From the NCBI GenBank assembly GCA_023664045.1, contig JAMPGH010000001.1, forward strand, positions 1,588,083 through 1,652,082: 64,000 bases of DNA, read 5' to 3'. Within the stretch, counting starts at the first letter, position 1. Each line of letters opens with the position of its first letter. The DNA is from Alistipes senegalensis. Lineage in GTDB: Bacteria; Bacteroidota; Bacteroidia; Bacteroidales; Rikenellaceae. The notes under the pieces are model-generated. The model was not told the DNA's origin. It made no database searches and was given only the letters and a program-made list of their open reading frames with translations. Of the stretch, positions 45,066 to 53,343 are shown in pieces. Position numbers and translations under genes: made by a program.

Positions 45066-45911
45066 ATGATAATCAGTGGAAAAGAACTCTCGGCCCGCCT
45101 CAAGGCCGACATGGCGGCGGAGGTGGCCGCTTTCCCCGCAAAATACGGACGCGTGCCCCATCTGGCGGTCATTCTGGTAGGCGAGGACCCGGGCAGCGTA
45201 AGCTACGTAACCGGCAAGGCGAAGGCTTCGGCCGAGGTGGGCATCCGCAACACGACGATCCGCAAGCCTGCGACGATCGCGGAGGCAGAGCTGCTCGATA
45301 TCATCGCCTCCCTGAATGCCGATCCGGAGGTGGACGGCATTCTGGTGCAGCTGCCTCTGCCGAAGCATATCGACGAGGAGCGTATCATCGCCGCGATCGA
45401 CCGGACGAAGGACGTGGACGGATTCCACCCCCTGAACGTCGCGGCGCTGTGGCAGAAACAGCCCTGTACGCTGCCCTGCACTCCGAAGGGGATCATCAAG
45501 ATGCTCAAGGCCGCAGGTGTCGGAATCGCCGGCCGCGAGGCGGTGGTCATCGGCCGCAGCAACATCGTGGGGCTGCCCGTGGCCAAGCTCCTGCTGGACG
45601 AGAATGCGACGGTTACCGTCGCCCACAGCCGCACGCGCAACCTCGCGGAGGTAACGCGCCGCGCCGAGATTCTGGTCGTGGCGATCGGGAGGCCGAAGTT
45701 CGTTACGGCCGACATGGTCGCCGAGGGTGCCGTGGTCATCGACGTGGGCGTCAACCGCGATCCCGAGACGGGAAAACTGTGCGGCGACGTCGACTTCGCG
45801 GCCATTGAGCCGAAGGCTTCGGTCCTTACGCCCGTGCCCGGCGGCGTGGGGCCCATGACGATCTGCTGCCTGATGGAGAACACGATCGAATGCTTCCTGC
45901 GAAAGCAGTGA
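45066..45911 (+). CDS. folD: Methylenetetrahydrofolate dehydrogenase / cyclohydrolase
   Basis: The 281-residue protein has SVSYVTGKAKASAEVGI (catalytic Lys in the Y-x3-K motif), VQLPLPKHID, and AVVIGRSNIVGLPVAKLL for NADP binding, ending with TPVPGGVGPMTICCLMENT. It makes 10-formyl-tetrahydrofolate for PurN and PurH, which explains its place at the end of the purine cluster. A strong terminator follows. Confidence 0.97.
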   Translation: MIISGKELSARLKADMAAEVAAFPAKYGRVPHLAVILVGEDPGSVSYVTGKAKASAEVGIRNTTIRKPATIAEAELLDIIASLNADPEVDGILVQLPLPKHIDEERIIAAIDRTKDVDGFHPLNVAALWQKQPCTLPCTPKGIIKMLKAAGVGIAGREAVVIGRSNIVGLPVAKLLLDENATVTVAHSRTRNLAEVTRRAEILVVAIGRPKFVTADMVAEGAVVIDVGVNRDPETGKLCGDVDFAAIEPKASVLTPVPGGVGPMTICCLMENTIECFLRKQ

Positions 45912-45928
45912 GCGCCGTGTCGTGCGAA

Positions 45929-45960
45929 AAAGCCCGGAACGAAACTCCGGGCTTTTTTAT
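45929..45960. terminator. Intrinsic terminator between folD and the convergent acetyltransferase gene
   Basis: AGCCCGGA pairs with TCCGGGCT around ACGAAAC, followed by T6 on the plus strand and preceded by GAAAAA, so it can also work on the minus strand. It closes both convergent units. Confidence 0.85.
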
Positions 45961-47342
45961 TTTCGATAGCGGCACGTGAGCCGTTCGGGCGGCGGCGCTG
46001 CCGGGTTGCGGCGCCGGATCATGGCCAGGTCGGCGGCGGGATCGCCCGTGCCGAAGTCGAAGCCGTCGGCCGAGCTGAACGCTGTCGGAACGGCGCCCGT
46101 AAATCCGAAGCGACCGTAGAAATCGCGCAGCCATGCTTCGCCGGGCGTCGGGATCAGAATCGTCGCGTCGTCGCCCCGCTCGTCGCAGCGCTGCAACGCT
46201 TCGTGCAGGAGTTGCGACGCCAGCCCGCGGCCGCGGTATTCGGGATCGGTCGCCACGCCGTAGATGTAGCTCGTGCGGCCCAGTTCGCTTTCGAACGGCA
46301 GGATGTGGAGCATCGCCGCCAGCCGGCCGTCGCGCTCGACGCCGAGCATCCGGCGGCGGCTGTAGTAGCGCATCAGAAACGAGTCGACGAACTCTTCTTC
46401 GTCGCCGAATGCCTTTTGCCACAGCTCCTTGCAGGCGATCTCGTCGGGGTGGAGGCGGATCGCGGCGTATTTGTGCTGGAGCTCGGTCGGGTGGTAGGAG
46501 AGTTTGGCGTGGCGCAGCCCCTCCAACCCCAGATCCTCTTCGCGGTTGATCTGCGTGAATCGCTCGGGCAGATGCTCGGCGAAGAGTTTGTTGATGACGG
46601 TGAAAGCCCCTTCGAACGCCGTGTCGGCCTTCTCGACATGGACAACGAACGTGTGGTCGTTGACCGCCGAACCGTAGGTGAAGGCCGCCAGCCGGTCGCC
46701 TACACGGATGCAGCCGCCGCGCAGTCCCAGTTCGTCGAAGTGTTCGAATGCCAGTTGCATGGCCCGTTGCTCGGCGCACAGCTCCGAGGTGTGGCCCTCG
46801 TGCGCGCGGCGCCATGCACGTTCGAGCGCCATGCACTCGGCGAAGCGGTCGGGTGTCAGCTCCTCGTAGCGGAAGTCGGGGTAGGCGGCCAGAAAGCGGT
46901 TGATGTGGTTGCGCTTGGGCTGGTAGCGGCGGCCCGGGAGTTCGCGCAGGTCGTCGGCGCGGTAGATGTAGTCTTCCAGTGCCCGGTCGGATTCGAATGC
47001 GAACTCTCCGAGGTGCATGCGGCGGATCCGGTCGCGTCCTTCGTCGGTGATGCCGATGATCCGCAGCCGCTGGCCGAGGGCATGGGCGTCGTCGCGCAAT
47101 GCCGGAACGATCGGCGCGAAATCGCCCTCGCCGACGGGCTGCATGTAGCCGATCTTCGTGCCGCCGTCGATGTGGAAGCGGATCACCAGAAATCCCCCGA
47201 CCACGGCCCATGCGCTGCGATAGACGGCTTGCCAGCAGTACATGTTGGCGAAGGCCAGATCGCAGTTGCGGATCTCGGAGGGCATCGTGTAGCGCTCGAT
47301 CGTGGCTCGGTCTTCGAGCCGTACGGGTCGGAACTCAATCAT
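45957..47342 (-). CDS. DUF2156 domain fused to a GNAT acetyltransferase
   Basis: The 461-residue protein joins two acyl-transferase-fold halves. Residues 1-290 resemble DUF2156 (the catalytic domain of phosphatidylglycerol lysyltransferase, aminoacyl-tRNA dependent), with RRYQPKRNHINRFLA and FTVINKLFAEH. Residues about 300-430 form a GNAT domain with YIYGVATDPEYRGRGLASQLL, the acetyl-CoA loop. The fusion is common in Bacteroidetes, but its substrate is unknown. The ATG at 47342 overlaps the 3' end of the upstream sulfatase-fold gene by 8 bases; the longer frame starts from TTG and is not preferred. Confidence 0.85.
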   Translation of the reverse strand: MIEFRPVRLEDRATIERYTMPSEIRNCDLAFANMYCWQAVYRSAWAVVGGFLVIRFHIDGGTKIGYMQPVGEGDFAPIVPALRDDAHALGQRLRIIGITDEGRDRIRRMHLGEFAFESDRALEDYIYRADDLRELPGRRYQPKRNHINRFLAAYPDFRYEELTPDRFAECMALERAWRRAHEGHTSELCAEQRAMQLAFEHFDELGLRGGCIRVGDRLAAFTYGSAVNDHTFVVHVEKADTAFEGAFTVINKLFAEHLPERFTQINREEDLGLEGLRHAKLSYHPTELQHKYAAIRLHPDEIACKELWQKAFGDEEEFVDSFLMRYYSRRRMLGVERDGRLAAMLHILPFESELGRTSYIYGVATDPEYRGRGLASQLLHEALQRCDERGDDATILIPTPGEAWLRDFYGRFGFTGAVPTAFSSADGFDFGTGDPAADLAMIRRRNPAAPPPERLTCRYRK

Positions 47343-49272
47343 CGACAACGTAACGCTTGCGTTCGATATGGGAGTAGTATTGCTGCACCAGCGCGCGCAG
47401 ACGCCGCTGTTGCGGTCCCGCCTTCGGATCGGGCGGCAGCAGGTCGTCGAATTCGACGACGCTCCGGTCGGTCAGCGCCCGGAACAGGCCGTCGTAGGAG
47501 ACCGACCAGCGGGGACGCTCGGGTTCGCCCAATAGGTCGCGGCCGAATGCGAAGTAGGGTTCCTCGTTCTCCAGAAGTCCCAGTATCGTGGGCATGATGT
47601 CCAGCTGTTGGGCCACCTCGTCGATTTCGCCCCGCAGCGCTCCGTCGGGCGTGTAGAAGAAGCCGACGATGTGGTGGCTGCCGGGGTATTCGCGGCTCTC
47701 GGGCGCGAACTTCTCCGACGATACGTGGTCGGCGACGAAGACGAAGAGCGTGCGGCGGAACCACTCTTCGTTGCCGAAACGTTCGAAGAAGCGGCGCATG
47801 GCCATGTCGTCGTAGGCCACGCCCTTGTGGATGCGGGTGTAGCCGTCGGGCAGCGTGGCGGCATAGCGCTCGGGAACCACGAACGGATGGTGCGACGAGA
47901 GGGTGAAGAGCGTGCCGAAGAAGGGTTGCGGCATGGCGCTCAGCTCCTCGCCCGCGAACTGCAGGAACTCTTCGTCCCAGATGCCCCAGTAGCCGTCGAA
48001 GTCGCCGGTGCCGTGGGCCTTTTCGTAATCTTCGCGGCTCACCAGCCGTTCGATGCCGGCCGAGCGGGCGTAGGCTCCGAAGCCCATCGAGCCGCGTTCG
48101 GAGCCGCAGAAGAAAGCGGTGGAGTAGCCTTGCGAGGCCAGTATGGCCGGCAGCTGCCGGCTCTCGCCCAGCGACTGCGACATCAGCACGAAAGGCGTCT
48201 TGAACGACGGTATGCTGCCCAGCACCGAGGGCATGGCCTGGATCGAGCGGGTTCCGTTGGCATACATGCGGCGGAAGGTCAGGCCGCCTCGCATCAGCGA
48301 GTCGAGGAACGGCGTGAATCCTGCTTCGGGCCGTCCGGCATAGAGGTCGGGCCGCAGGTGGGCCGAATGCTCGGCCGACATGCTCTCCATGATGAAGATC
48401 ATCACGTTGCGGCCCCGGAGGCTGACGCGTGCCGTGTCGGCCGGAGCGGTCTCACGAGCCGCGGAGTCGGCCGCAGTGCGCGGCTCGGGCCGGTGTTCGG
48501 GCGTGAAGAGCCGTTCCAGCTCTCCGGGCGCGAAATCCTGCCGATACCGTATTTTGTCCGTATGGCCGATCGTGCGCAGGATGCAGAACGGGTTGCTCAG
48601 AATCAGGTTGGCCTTGCCCGGGTCGGCCGTGTAGAGCATGGCGTTCGAGAGGGTGATCGGTCGCGTGGCGCGCGTAACCCCCCCCCGCACCCCGGCCAGA
48701 CACAGACCGGCGGCCAGTGCAAGGAGCAGCGTGCTGAAAGTGTAGTAGCTCCAGCCCGGATTGAGGATCGATTCGCAGCGGTCGCGGCGGCCGTAGAGGC
48801 CGGCCAGCAGAATCGTCAGTGCGACGCCCGCCAGCAGCAGGGGCCAGTTTTCGCCCATGAAGCGGAAGAGCAGCAGCAGCGAGTTGTCGTTGTCGGCGAA
48901 GAAGAATTCGTCGGCCGTGAATCGTTTCTGCGTATAGCGGAAGTAGACGATGTCGGCCAGATTGACGACGACGATCAGCAGGAAGTTGACGACCAGATAG
49001 TACCAGTAGAGCACCTGTTGGTAGCGGCGCCGGCAGACGAACTCGAACGGCAGCAGCGAGAGCAGGATGAAGATCCCGTCGGCATAGACGATCGAGGCCG
49101 TGTCGAACGAGAGGGCGCCGCAGAGCAGCGGCCATACCTCCTCCCAGCCGATCGGGCCCAACTGCGCCCGGTTGCAGACGTAGAAGAGAATCCGGCAGAG
49201 AAGCAGGATGACGTAGAGCACGGCGATGCGCCGCACCAGCAGCGCCAGCGGAGTATGGAGCAGGCGTCGCAT
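47335..49272 (-). CDS. LTA-synthase-family membrane sulfatase / phosphoglycerol transferase
   Basis: The 645-residue protein has five N-terminal membrane helices (to about residue 215) and an extracytoplasmic alkaline-phosphatase-fold domain. The metal and nucleophile motifs are IFIMESMSAEHS (Glu ligand), YANGTRSIQAMPSVL (Thr nucleophile), SSHHPFVVPE and VFVADHVSSEKF (Asp-His ligands). The family transfers phosphoglycerol or phosphoethanolamine to envelope glycans and lipids. The ATG overlaps the nadC stop by one base (TGATG). Confidence 0.9.
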   Translation of the reverse strand: MRRLLHTPLALLVRRIAVLYVILLLCRILFYVCNRAQLGPIGWEEVWPLLCGALSFDTASIVYADGIFILLSLLPFEFVCRRRYQQVLYWYYLVVNFLLIVVVNLADIVYFRYTQKRFTADEFFFADNDNSLLLLFRFMGENWPLLLAGVALTILLAGLYGRRDRCESILNPGWSYYTFSTLLLALAAGLCLAGVRGGVTRATRPITLSNAMLYTADPGKANLILSNPFCILRTIGHTDKIRYRQDFAPGELERLFTPEHRPEPRTAADSAARETAPADTARVSLRGRNVMIFIMESMSAEHSAHLRPDLYAGRPEAGFTPFLDSLMRGGLTFRRMYANGTRSIQAMPSVLGSIPSFKTPFVLMSQSLGESRQLPAILASQGYSTAFFCGSERGSMGFGAYARSAGIERLVSREDYEKAHGTGDFDGYWGIWDEEFLQFAGEELSAMPQPFFGTLFTLSSHHPFVVPERYAATLPDGYTRIHKGVAYDDMAMRRFFERFGNEEWFRRTLFVFVADHVSSEKFAPESREYPGSHHIVGFFYTPDGALRGEIDEVAQQLDIMPTILGLLENEEPYFAFGRDLLGEPERPRWSVSYDGLFRALTDRSVVEFDDLLPPDPKAGPQQRRLRALVQQYYSHIERKRYVVDD

Positions 49273-50126
49273 CACCGGCAGGCTTTGAGCGACATGTCGA
49301 GCGACTTGATCCGGTGGGTCAGCGCGCCGACCGAGATGAAGTCCACGCCGCACTCGGCATAGTCGCGCAGGTTTTCGAGCGTGATGCCGCCGCTCGATTC
49401 GGTTTCGCAGCGACCGGCCACCTTGCGCACCGCTTCGCGCGTAAGTTCGGGCGAGAAGTTGTCGAACATGATGCGGTCGACGCCTCCCGCGGCGAACACC
49501 TCGTCGATGTCTTCCAGCGTGCGGACTTCGCATTCGATCGGCAGCTTCTTGCCTTTGGCCGCAAGGTACTCGCGGGCGCCGCGGATGGCGTTCCGGATGC
49601 CGCCGGCGAAGTCGATGTGGTTGTCCTTGAGCAGAATCATGTCGAAGAGGCCCATGCGGTGGTTCTCGCCGCCGCCGATCTTCACGGCCATCTTGTCCAG
49701 AACGCGCATGCCGGGCGTGGTCTTTCGGGTGTCGAGCACGCGGGTGCGGAGCCCTTCGAGGCGGGCGGCGTAGAGGGCCGTCTGCGTCGCCACGCCGCTC
49801 ATGCGCTGCATGATGTTGAGCAGGATGCGTTCGGCCTGCAGCAGCGACTGCAGACGTCCCGAGACGTAGAAGGCCACGTCGCCGGGCCGGACGCGGTCGC
49901 CGTCGCGGAGGATCCGTTCGAATTTCACGTCGGGATCGAGCCGGCGGAGTACTGTCTCGGCGATTTCGATGCCGGCGATCGTCCCCTCCTCCTTGCACAG
50001 CAGACGCATGCGGCCGTGTTCGTCGGCGGGGATGCAGCAGAGCGACGTGTGGTCGCCGTCGCCGAGGTCTTCTTCGATGCAGAGTTCGATCAGGGCATCG
50101 ACGAAAGGTTTGTATTCGGGTTTCAT
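49272..50126 (-). CDS. nadC: Nicotinate-nucleotide pyrophosphorylase (quinolinate PRTase)
   Basis: The 284-residue protein has EEDLGDGDHTS, RILLNIMQRMSGVAT, LDTRKTTPGMR and the GGENHRMGLFDMILLKDNHI block, all typical of NadC. It converts quinolinate and PRPP to nicotinate mononucleotide in NAD synthesis. nadE, a later step of the pathway, lies elsewhere in this window (61254-63179). It sits in a seven-gene minus-strand run. Confidence 0.96.
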   Translation of the reverse strand: MKPEYKPFVDALIELCIEEDLGDGDHTSLCCIPADEHGRMRLLCKEEGTIAGIEIAETVLRRLDPDVKFERILRDGDRVRPGDVAFYVSGRLQSLLQAERILLNIMQRMSGVATQTALYAARLEGLRTRVLDTRKTTPGMRVLDKMAVKIGGGENHRMGLFDMILLKDNHIDFAGGIRNAIRGAREYLAAKGKKLPIECEVRTLEDIDEVFAAGGVDRIMFDNFSPELTREAVRKVAGRCETESSGGITLENLRDYAECGVDFISVGALTHRIKSLDMSLKACR

Positions 50127-50143
50127 AGTCGTGGGGATGCTTT

Positions 50144-50593
50144 TCAGTCGATCTTGAGCGTGCCGGTATAGGTTACCCGGTAGTTCATGCAGACGAACGT
50201 TACGTCCAGCTGCCTCTCGGAGGCCGTGCCCGAAAGGTCGGTAACCAGATACTGTTGGTAGGGGCGGCCGGCGATCTGCGGGACGATATTGTCGCCCTGC
50301 AGCGTGGCGACGCCCTGCGTTTCGGTGTAACGGATACCGGGGAAATCCATGTCGAGGATCGGCATCTGCGGCACGAACCGCACGTCGTCCAGCTGGAGCG
50401 TGATCGAGCCGTCGCGTTCGTACTCCACCTCGAACTCCTGATACGACCACTCGTAGGTCTCGGTCGGATCGGCGAGGCCGACGACGGTCATGGTGCCCAC
50501 GTAGTCGCGGTCGTTGTCGCGGCGGTCGTCCTTGTCGTCGTCGCAGGCGGTCAGTGCGATCGCCGCGATGCACAGAAAGAGGATTTTTTTCAT
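50144..50593 (-). CDS. Calycin-like lipoprotein
   Basis: The 149-residue protein has a lipoprotein signal with lipobox ALTAC (Cys17), an Asp/Lys/Arg-rich linker, then a beta-rich domain resembling the Bacteroidetes calycin-like (lipocalin-type) fold. It ends in YRVTYTGTLKID. It lies 13 bases downstream of the TonB receptor gene, so the pair may form an outer-membrane uptake or binding module. The ligand is unknown. Confidence 0.75.
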   Translation of the reverse strand: MKKILFLCIAAIALTACDDDKDDRRDNDRDYVGTMTVVGLADPTETYEWSYQEFEVEYERDGSITLQLDDVRFVPQMPILDMDFPGIRYTETQGVATLQGDNIVPQIAGRPYQQYLVTDLSGTASERQLDVTFVCMNYRVTYTGTLKID

Positions 50594-50606
50594 GTTTTTC
50601 GTTTTT

Positions 50607-52868
50607 TTATCGGTTGATATTTACGTGCAATGTTACTCCGAAAGTCCGGGGGCGTCCCTGCTGGAGGAACGAGTGCCCGATCGATGCGAAGCGGAAGATG
50701 TCGTAGCGGGCGCCGCTCAGGTTGCGACCCCAGAGGTCGAGCGTGAAACGACGGTGTTCGAAGCGCACGGAGGCGTCGCAGAGCGCATAGAACGGTTGCG
50801 AGAGGGTGTTTTCCTCGTCCCACCAGATACGGCCGGCGCCTCGCACTCCGGCGTGCAGCACGATCTGCTCCAGCCACCGCATCCGCGTGGGGATCGACCA
50901 CGATACCGAGGCCGAGAGCGTGTGCCGCGGAGCATAGGGTATGCGGTTGCCGGCGTAGTCGTTGCGGCCGTCGTCGAAGCGTACGAAGCGGGCGTCGGTG
51001 AATCCGTAGGCGGCTTCGAGGTCGATCTTCCGGGCGATGTTTCCCGTTACGGAGAGTTCGGCTCCCAGACTCCGCGTGCGGCCCGCGTTGGTCATCATGC
51101 GGCCCGTGGTCGTGCCTTCGGGAAAGACGGTGAGCTGCTGGTTGCGGCAGTCGATGGCGAACAGGGCTACGTCGGCGTGCCACATCCCCGAACGATCGGA
51201 AAGTCGGCTCCCTATTTCATAGTTCCAGCTCTTCTCGGGTCGGTAGGTTACGATATCGGAGACTTCATAGAGCGTGCCGAACCCCATTCGGTTCATCAGT
51301 TTTTGTTGCAGAACTTCGGAGAACATCTGCGTGTTGAAGCCGCCGGCCTTGTAGCCTTTCGATACGGAGGCGTAGAGCGTGCAGTTGTTGCCGAAGCGGT
51401 AGAGAACGGCCGCTTTGGGCAGCACCTCGACGAACGAGCGGCGCAGCGTGCCGCTCTCGTCGATCTTCAGCGGCGTGGAGTAGACTTCCCCGTCGGTGCG
51501 GCGGATCGCTTCGTAGCGCGTATCGGCCGTGTTGGCATAGCGGAGCCATGCGTGTTCGAAGTCGATGCGCAGCCCGGCTGTGAAGCGCCAGCGGCCCGCC
51601 TCCCAGTCGGATTCATGGTAGAGCGCCGCTCCGGCTACCGGTTGGCGGAAGCGGCTGCCTAACAGCAGTTCGTCGTCGGGCCATTCGTAGCGGTATTCGG
51701 GGTCATGGGCATTGGCGTTGGCGAGAATCAGGTCGTCGATGCCGTCGCGTTTGAAAAGCACGGGCGCATCCATCTCCGAGCGGCGGTAAAATCCGAACGC
51801 CCCGACGATCCAGCGGTAGGTGCCCTCGTCGAGCGAACGGAATACGAGGTCTTCCGAGACCGTGTGTTCCGTGCGGGCCTGCCGCAGCGTGAAGTAGGAG
51901 AGGGGCAGGAAGTCCTGATCGAGGGTCATGGCGTCGTCGGAGTACTGGTAGGCGGTGATCGACGAGACGGAGTAGCGCTCCGTGTCGTAGCGGATCGTCA
52001 GTCCGTCGCTCAGGGTCGTGCGGCGGTAGCCCGAGGGGTCGTTGTAGCGGATTTCGCCCGGACGGATGATCGTCTGACCGTCGTGTACGAGTTCTTCGCC
52101 GGCATAGGCGTAAGGGTAGCCGTCCTGATCGAGGTGCGAGAAGGCGAATGTGTTGTCGATGCGCAGCCCCTTTCCGTTGCGCCACTGAAGTTTGAAGCGT
52201 CCGCCGCCCGATTGTTCGCCGTCGCACAGGCGGCCGGTCGCCAGATTCTCGAAGAAGCCGTCCGAGCGGTCGTAGAATCCCGAGACGGCCACGCCCAGAC
52301 CGGGTTTCGGAAGGGCGTAGAAGCCGGCCCGCACGCGGCAGGTGTTGCCGCTGCCGTATTCGGCCATGAGGCGTACGCCCTGATAGGAGAGCGGCGAGAG
52401 GGTGTAGACGTTGATGACGCCGCCCATCGTGTTGCGGCCGTAGAGGGTCGACTGGGGGCCGCGCAGAATCTCGATCCGCTCCACGTCGAAGAGCTCGGTG
52501 TCGTAGCAGTCTTTGTTCATGATCGGCACGTTGTCGACGTTCATGCCCATGACGGGCTGGTCGATGCGCGCCCCGAGGCCCCGGATGTAGATCGAGGATG
52601 TCATGCGCGATCCGTAGTCGGGGATGTGGAGGTTGGGCACCCGCTGCGAGAGGTTCTTCACCGCGTCGACATGTTCCCGTTCGATAGCGCGGCTGCCCAG
52701 AATCGTCGCAGCCACCGGCTGCGTGCGCAGCACGAGCCCTTGCTTGATCGCCGTAACCTGCACCTTGTCGACCAGAATCGCCGTGTCGGCATCGACGCGC
52801 TCCTCGTCCTCGTGGGCGGCGAGGGGGGCGGCGAAGAGCAGAAACAGCACGGGAAGCAGTCGGCGCAT
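50607..52868 (-). CDS. TonB-dependent outer-membrane receptor
   Basis: The 753-residue protein has a signal peptide (to AAHE), a TonB-box-like DTAILVDKVQVTA, and a plug domain with RVPNLHIPDYGSRM and IEILRGPQSTLYGRNTMGGVINV. The rest is a 22-strand barrel with a C-terminal VTLHVNINR. It has no N-terminal carboxypeptidase-regulatory domain and no SusD partner, so it is not a SusC-type glycan importer. A siderophore, haem or other small-ligand receptor is more likely. rlmH lies one base upstream and the lipoprotein downstream. Confidence 0.92.
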   Translation of the reverse strand: MRRLLPVLFLLFAAPLAAHEDEERVDADTAILVDKVQVTAIKQGLVLRTQPVAATILGSRAIEREHVDAVKNLSQRVPNLHIPDYGSRMTSSIYIRGLGARIDQPVMGMNVDNVPIMNKDCYDTELFDVERIEILRGPQSTLYGRNTMGGVINVYTLSPLSYQGVRLMAEYGSGNTCRVRAGFYALPKPGLGVAVSGFYDRSDGFFENLATGRLCDGEQSGGGRFKLQWRNGKGLRIDNTFAFSHLDQDGYPYAYAGEELVHDGQTIIRPGEIRYNDPSGYRRTTLSDGLTIRYDTERYSVSSITAYQYSDDAMTLDQDFLPLSYFTLRQARTEHTVSEDLVFRSLDEGTYRWIVGAFGFYRRSEMDAPVLFKRDGIDDLILANANAHDPEYRYEWPDDELLLGSRFRQPVAGAALYHESDWEAGRWRFTAGLRIDFEHAWLRYANTADTRYEAIRRTDGEVYSTPLKIDESGTLRRSFVEVLPKAAVLYRFGNNCTLYASVSKGYKAGGFNTQMFSEVLQQKLMNRMGFGTLYEVSDIVTYRPEKSWNYEIGSRLSDRSGMWHADVALFAIDCRNQQLTVFPEGTTTGRMMTNAGRTRSLGAELSVTGNIARKIDLEAAYGFTDARFVRFDDGRNDYAGNRIPYAPRHTLSASVSWSIPTRMRWLEQIVLHAGVRGAGRIWWDEENTLSQPFYALCDASVRFEHRRFTLDLWGRNLSGARYDIFRFASIGHSFLQQGRPRTFGVTLHVNINR

Positions 52869-52869
52869 C

Positions 52870-53343
52870 TTATTCGTGATGATAGGGTTCGTTGTTGAGG
52901 ATCGTGAAGGCGCGGTAGATCTGCTCGGCGAAGATCGCCCGCACGATCTGGTGCGAGAAGGTCATGCGCGAGAGCGAGAGTTTCGCATCGGCCCGGGCAT
53001 AGACCTCGTCGGAGAATCCGTAGGGACCGCCGATCACCATGATGAGCCGCCGGATGCCGCTGTTCATGCGTTTCTGGAGCCAGCAGGCGAACTCCACGGA
53101 GCGCATCTCCTCGCCCCGTTCGTCCAGCAGAACGACGAAATCGCCGTCGGCGATCTGACGCAGGATCGCCGTTCCTTCGGTCGTGGACTGTTGCCGGGCC
53201 GTCAGCTTCCGGGTACTCCGCACGTCGGGCAGCACCGTGATCGAGAACTTGCAATAGAAGTTCACGCGCCGGGCGTAGAGTTCCACGATCGCGGCGACCT
53301 CCTGCGAGTCGGTTTTGCCTATGACGATCAGCTCGAGAGTCAT
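52870..53343 (-). CDS. rlmH: 23S rRNA (pseudouridine-1915-N3) methyltransferase RlmH
   Basis: The 157-residue SPOUT methyltransferase has FVVLLDERGEEMRSVEFA, the knot motif VIGGPYGFSDEV and a C-terminal MTFSHQIVRAIFAEQIYRAF. It methylates pseudouridine 1915 in helix 69. The ATG follows the GH2-like stop codon with no gap, and the TonB receptor gene begins one base after its stop. A housekeeping gene is thus embedded in an envelope operon. Confidence 0.96.
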   Translation of the reverse strand: MTLELIVIGKTDSQEVAAIVELYARRVNFYCKFSITVLPDVRSTRKLTARQQSTTEGTAILRQIADGDFVVLLDERGEEMRSVEFACWLQKRMNSGIRRLIMVIGGPYGFSDEVYARADAKLSLSRMTFSHQIVRAIFAEQIYRAFTILNNEPYHHE

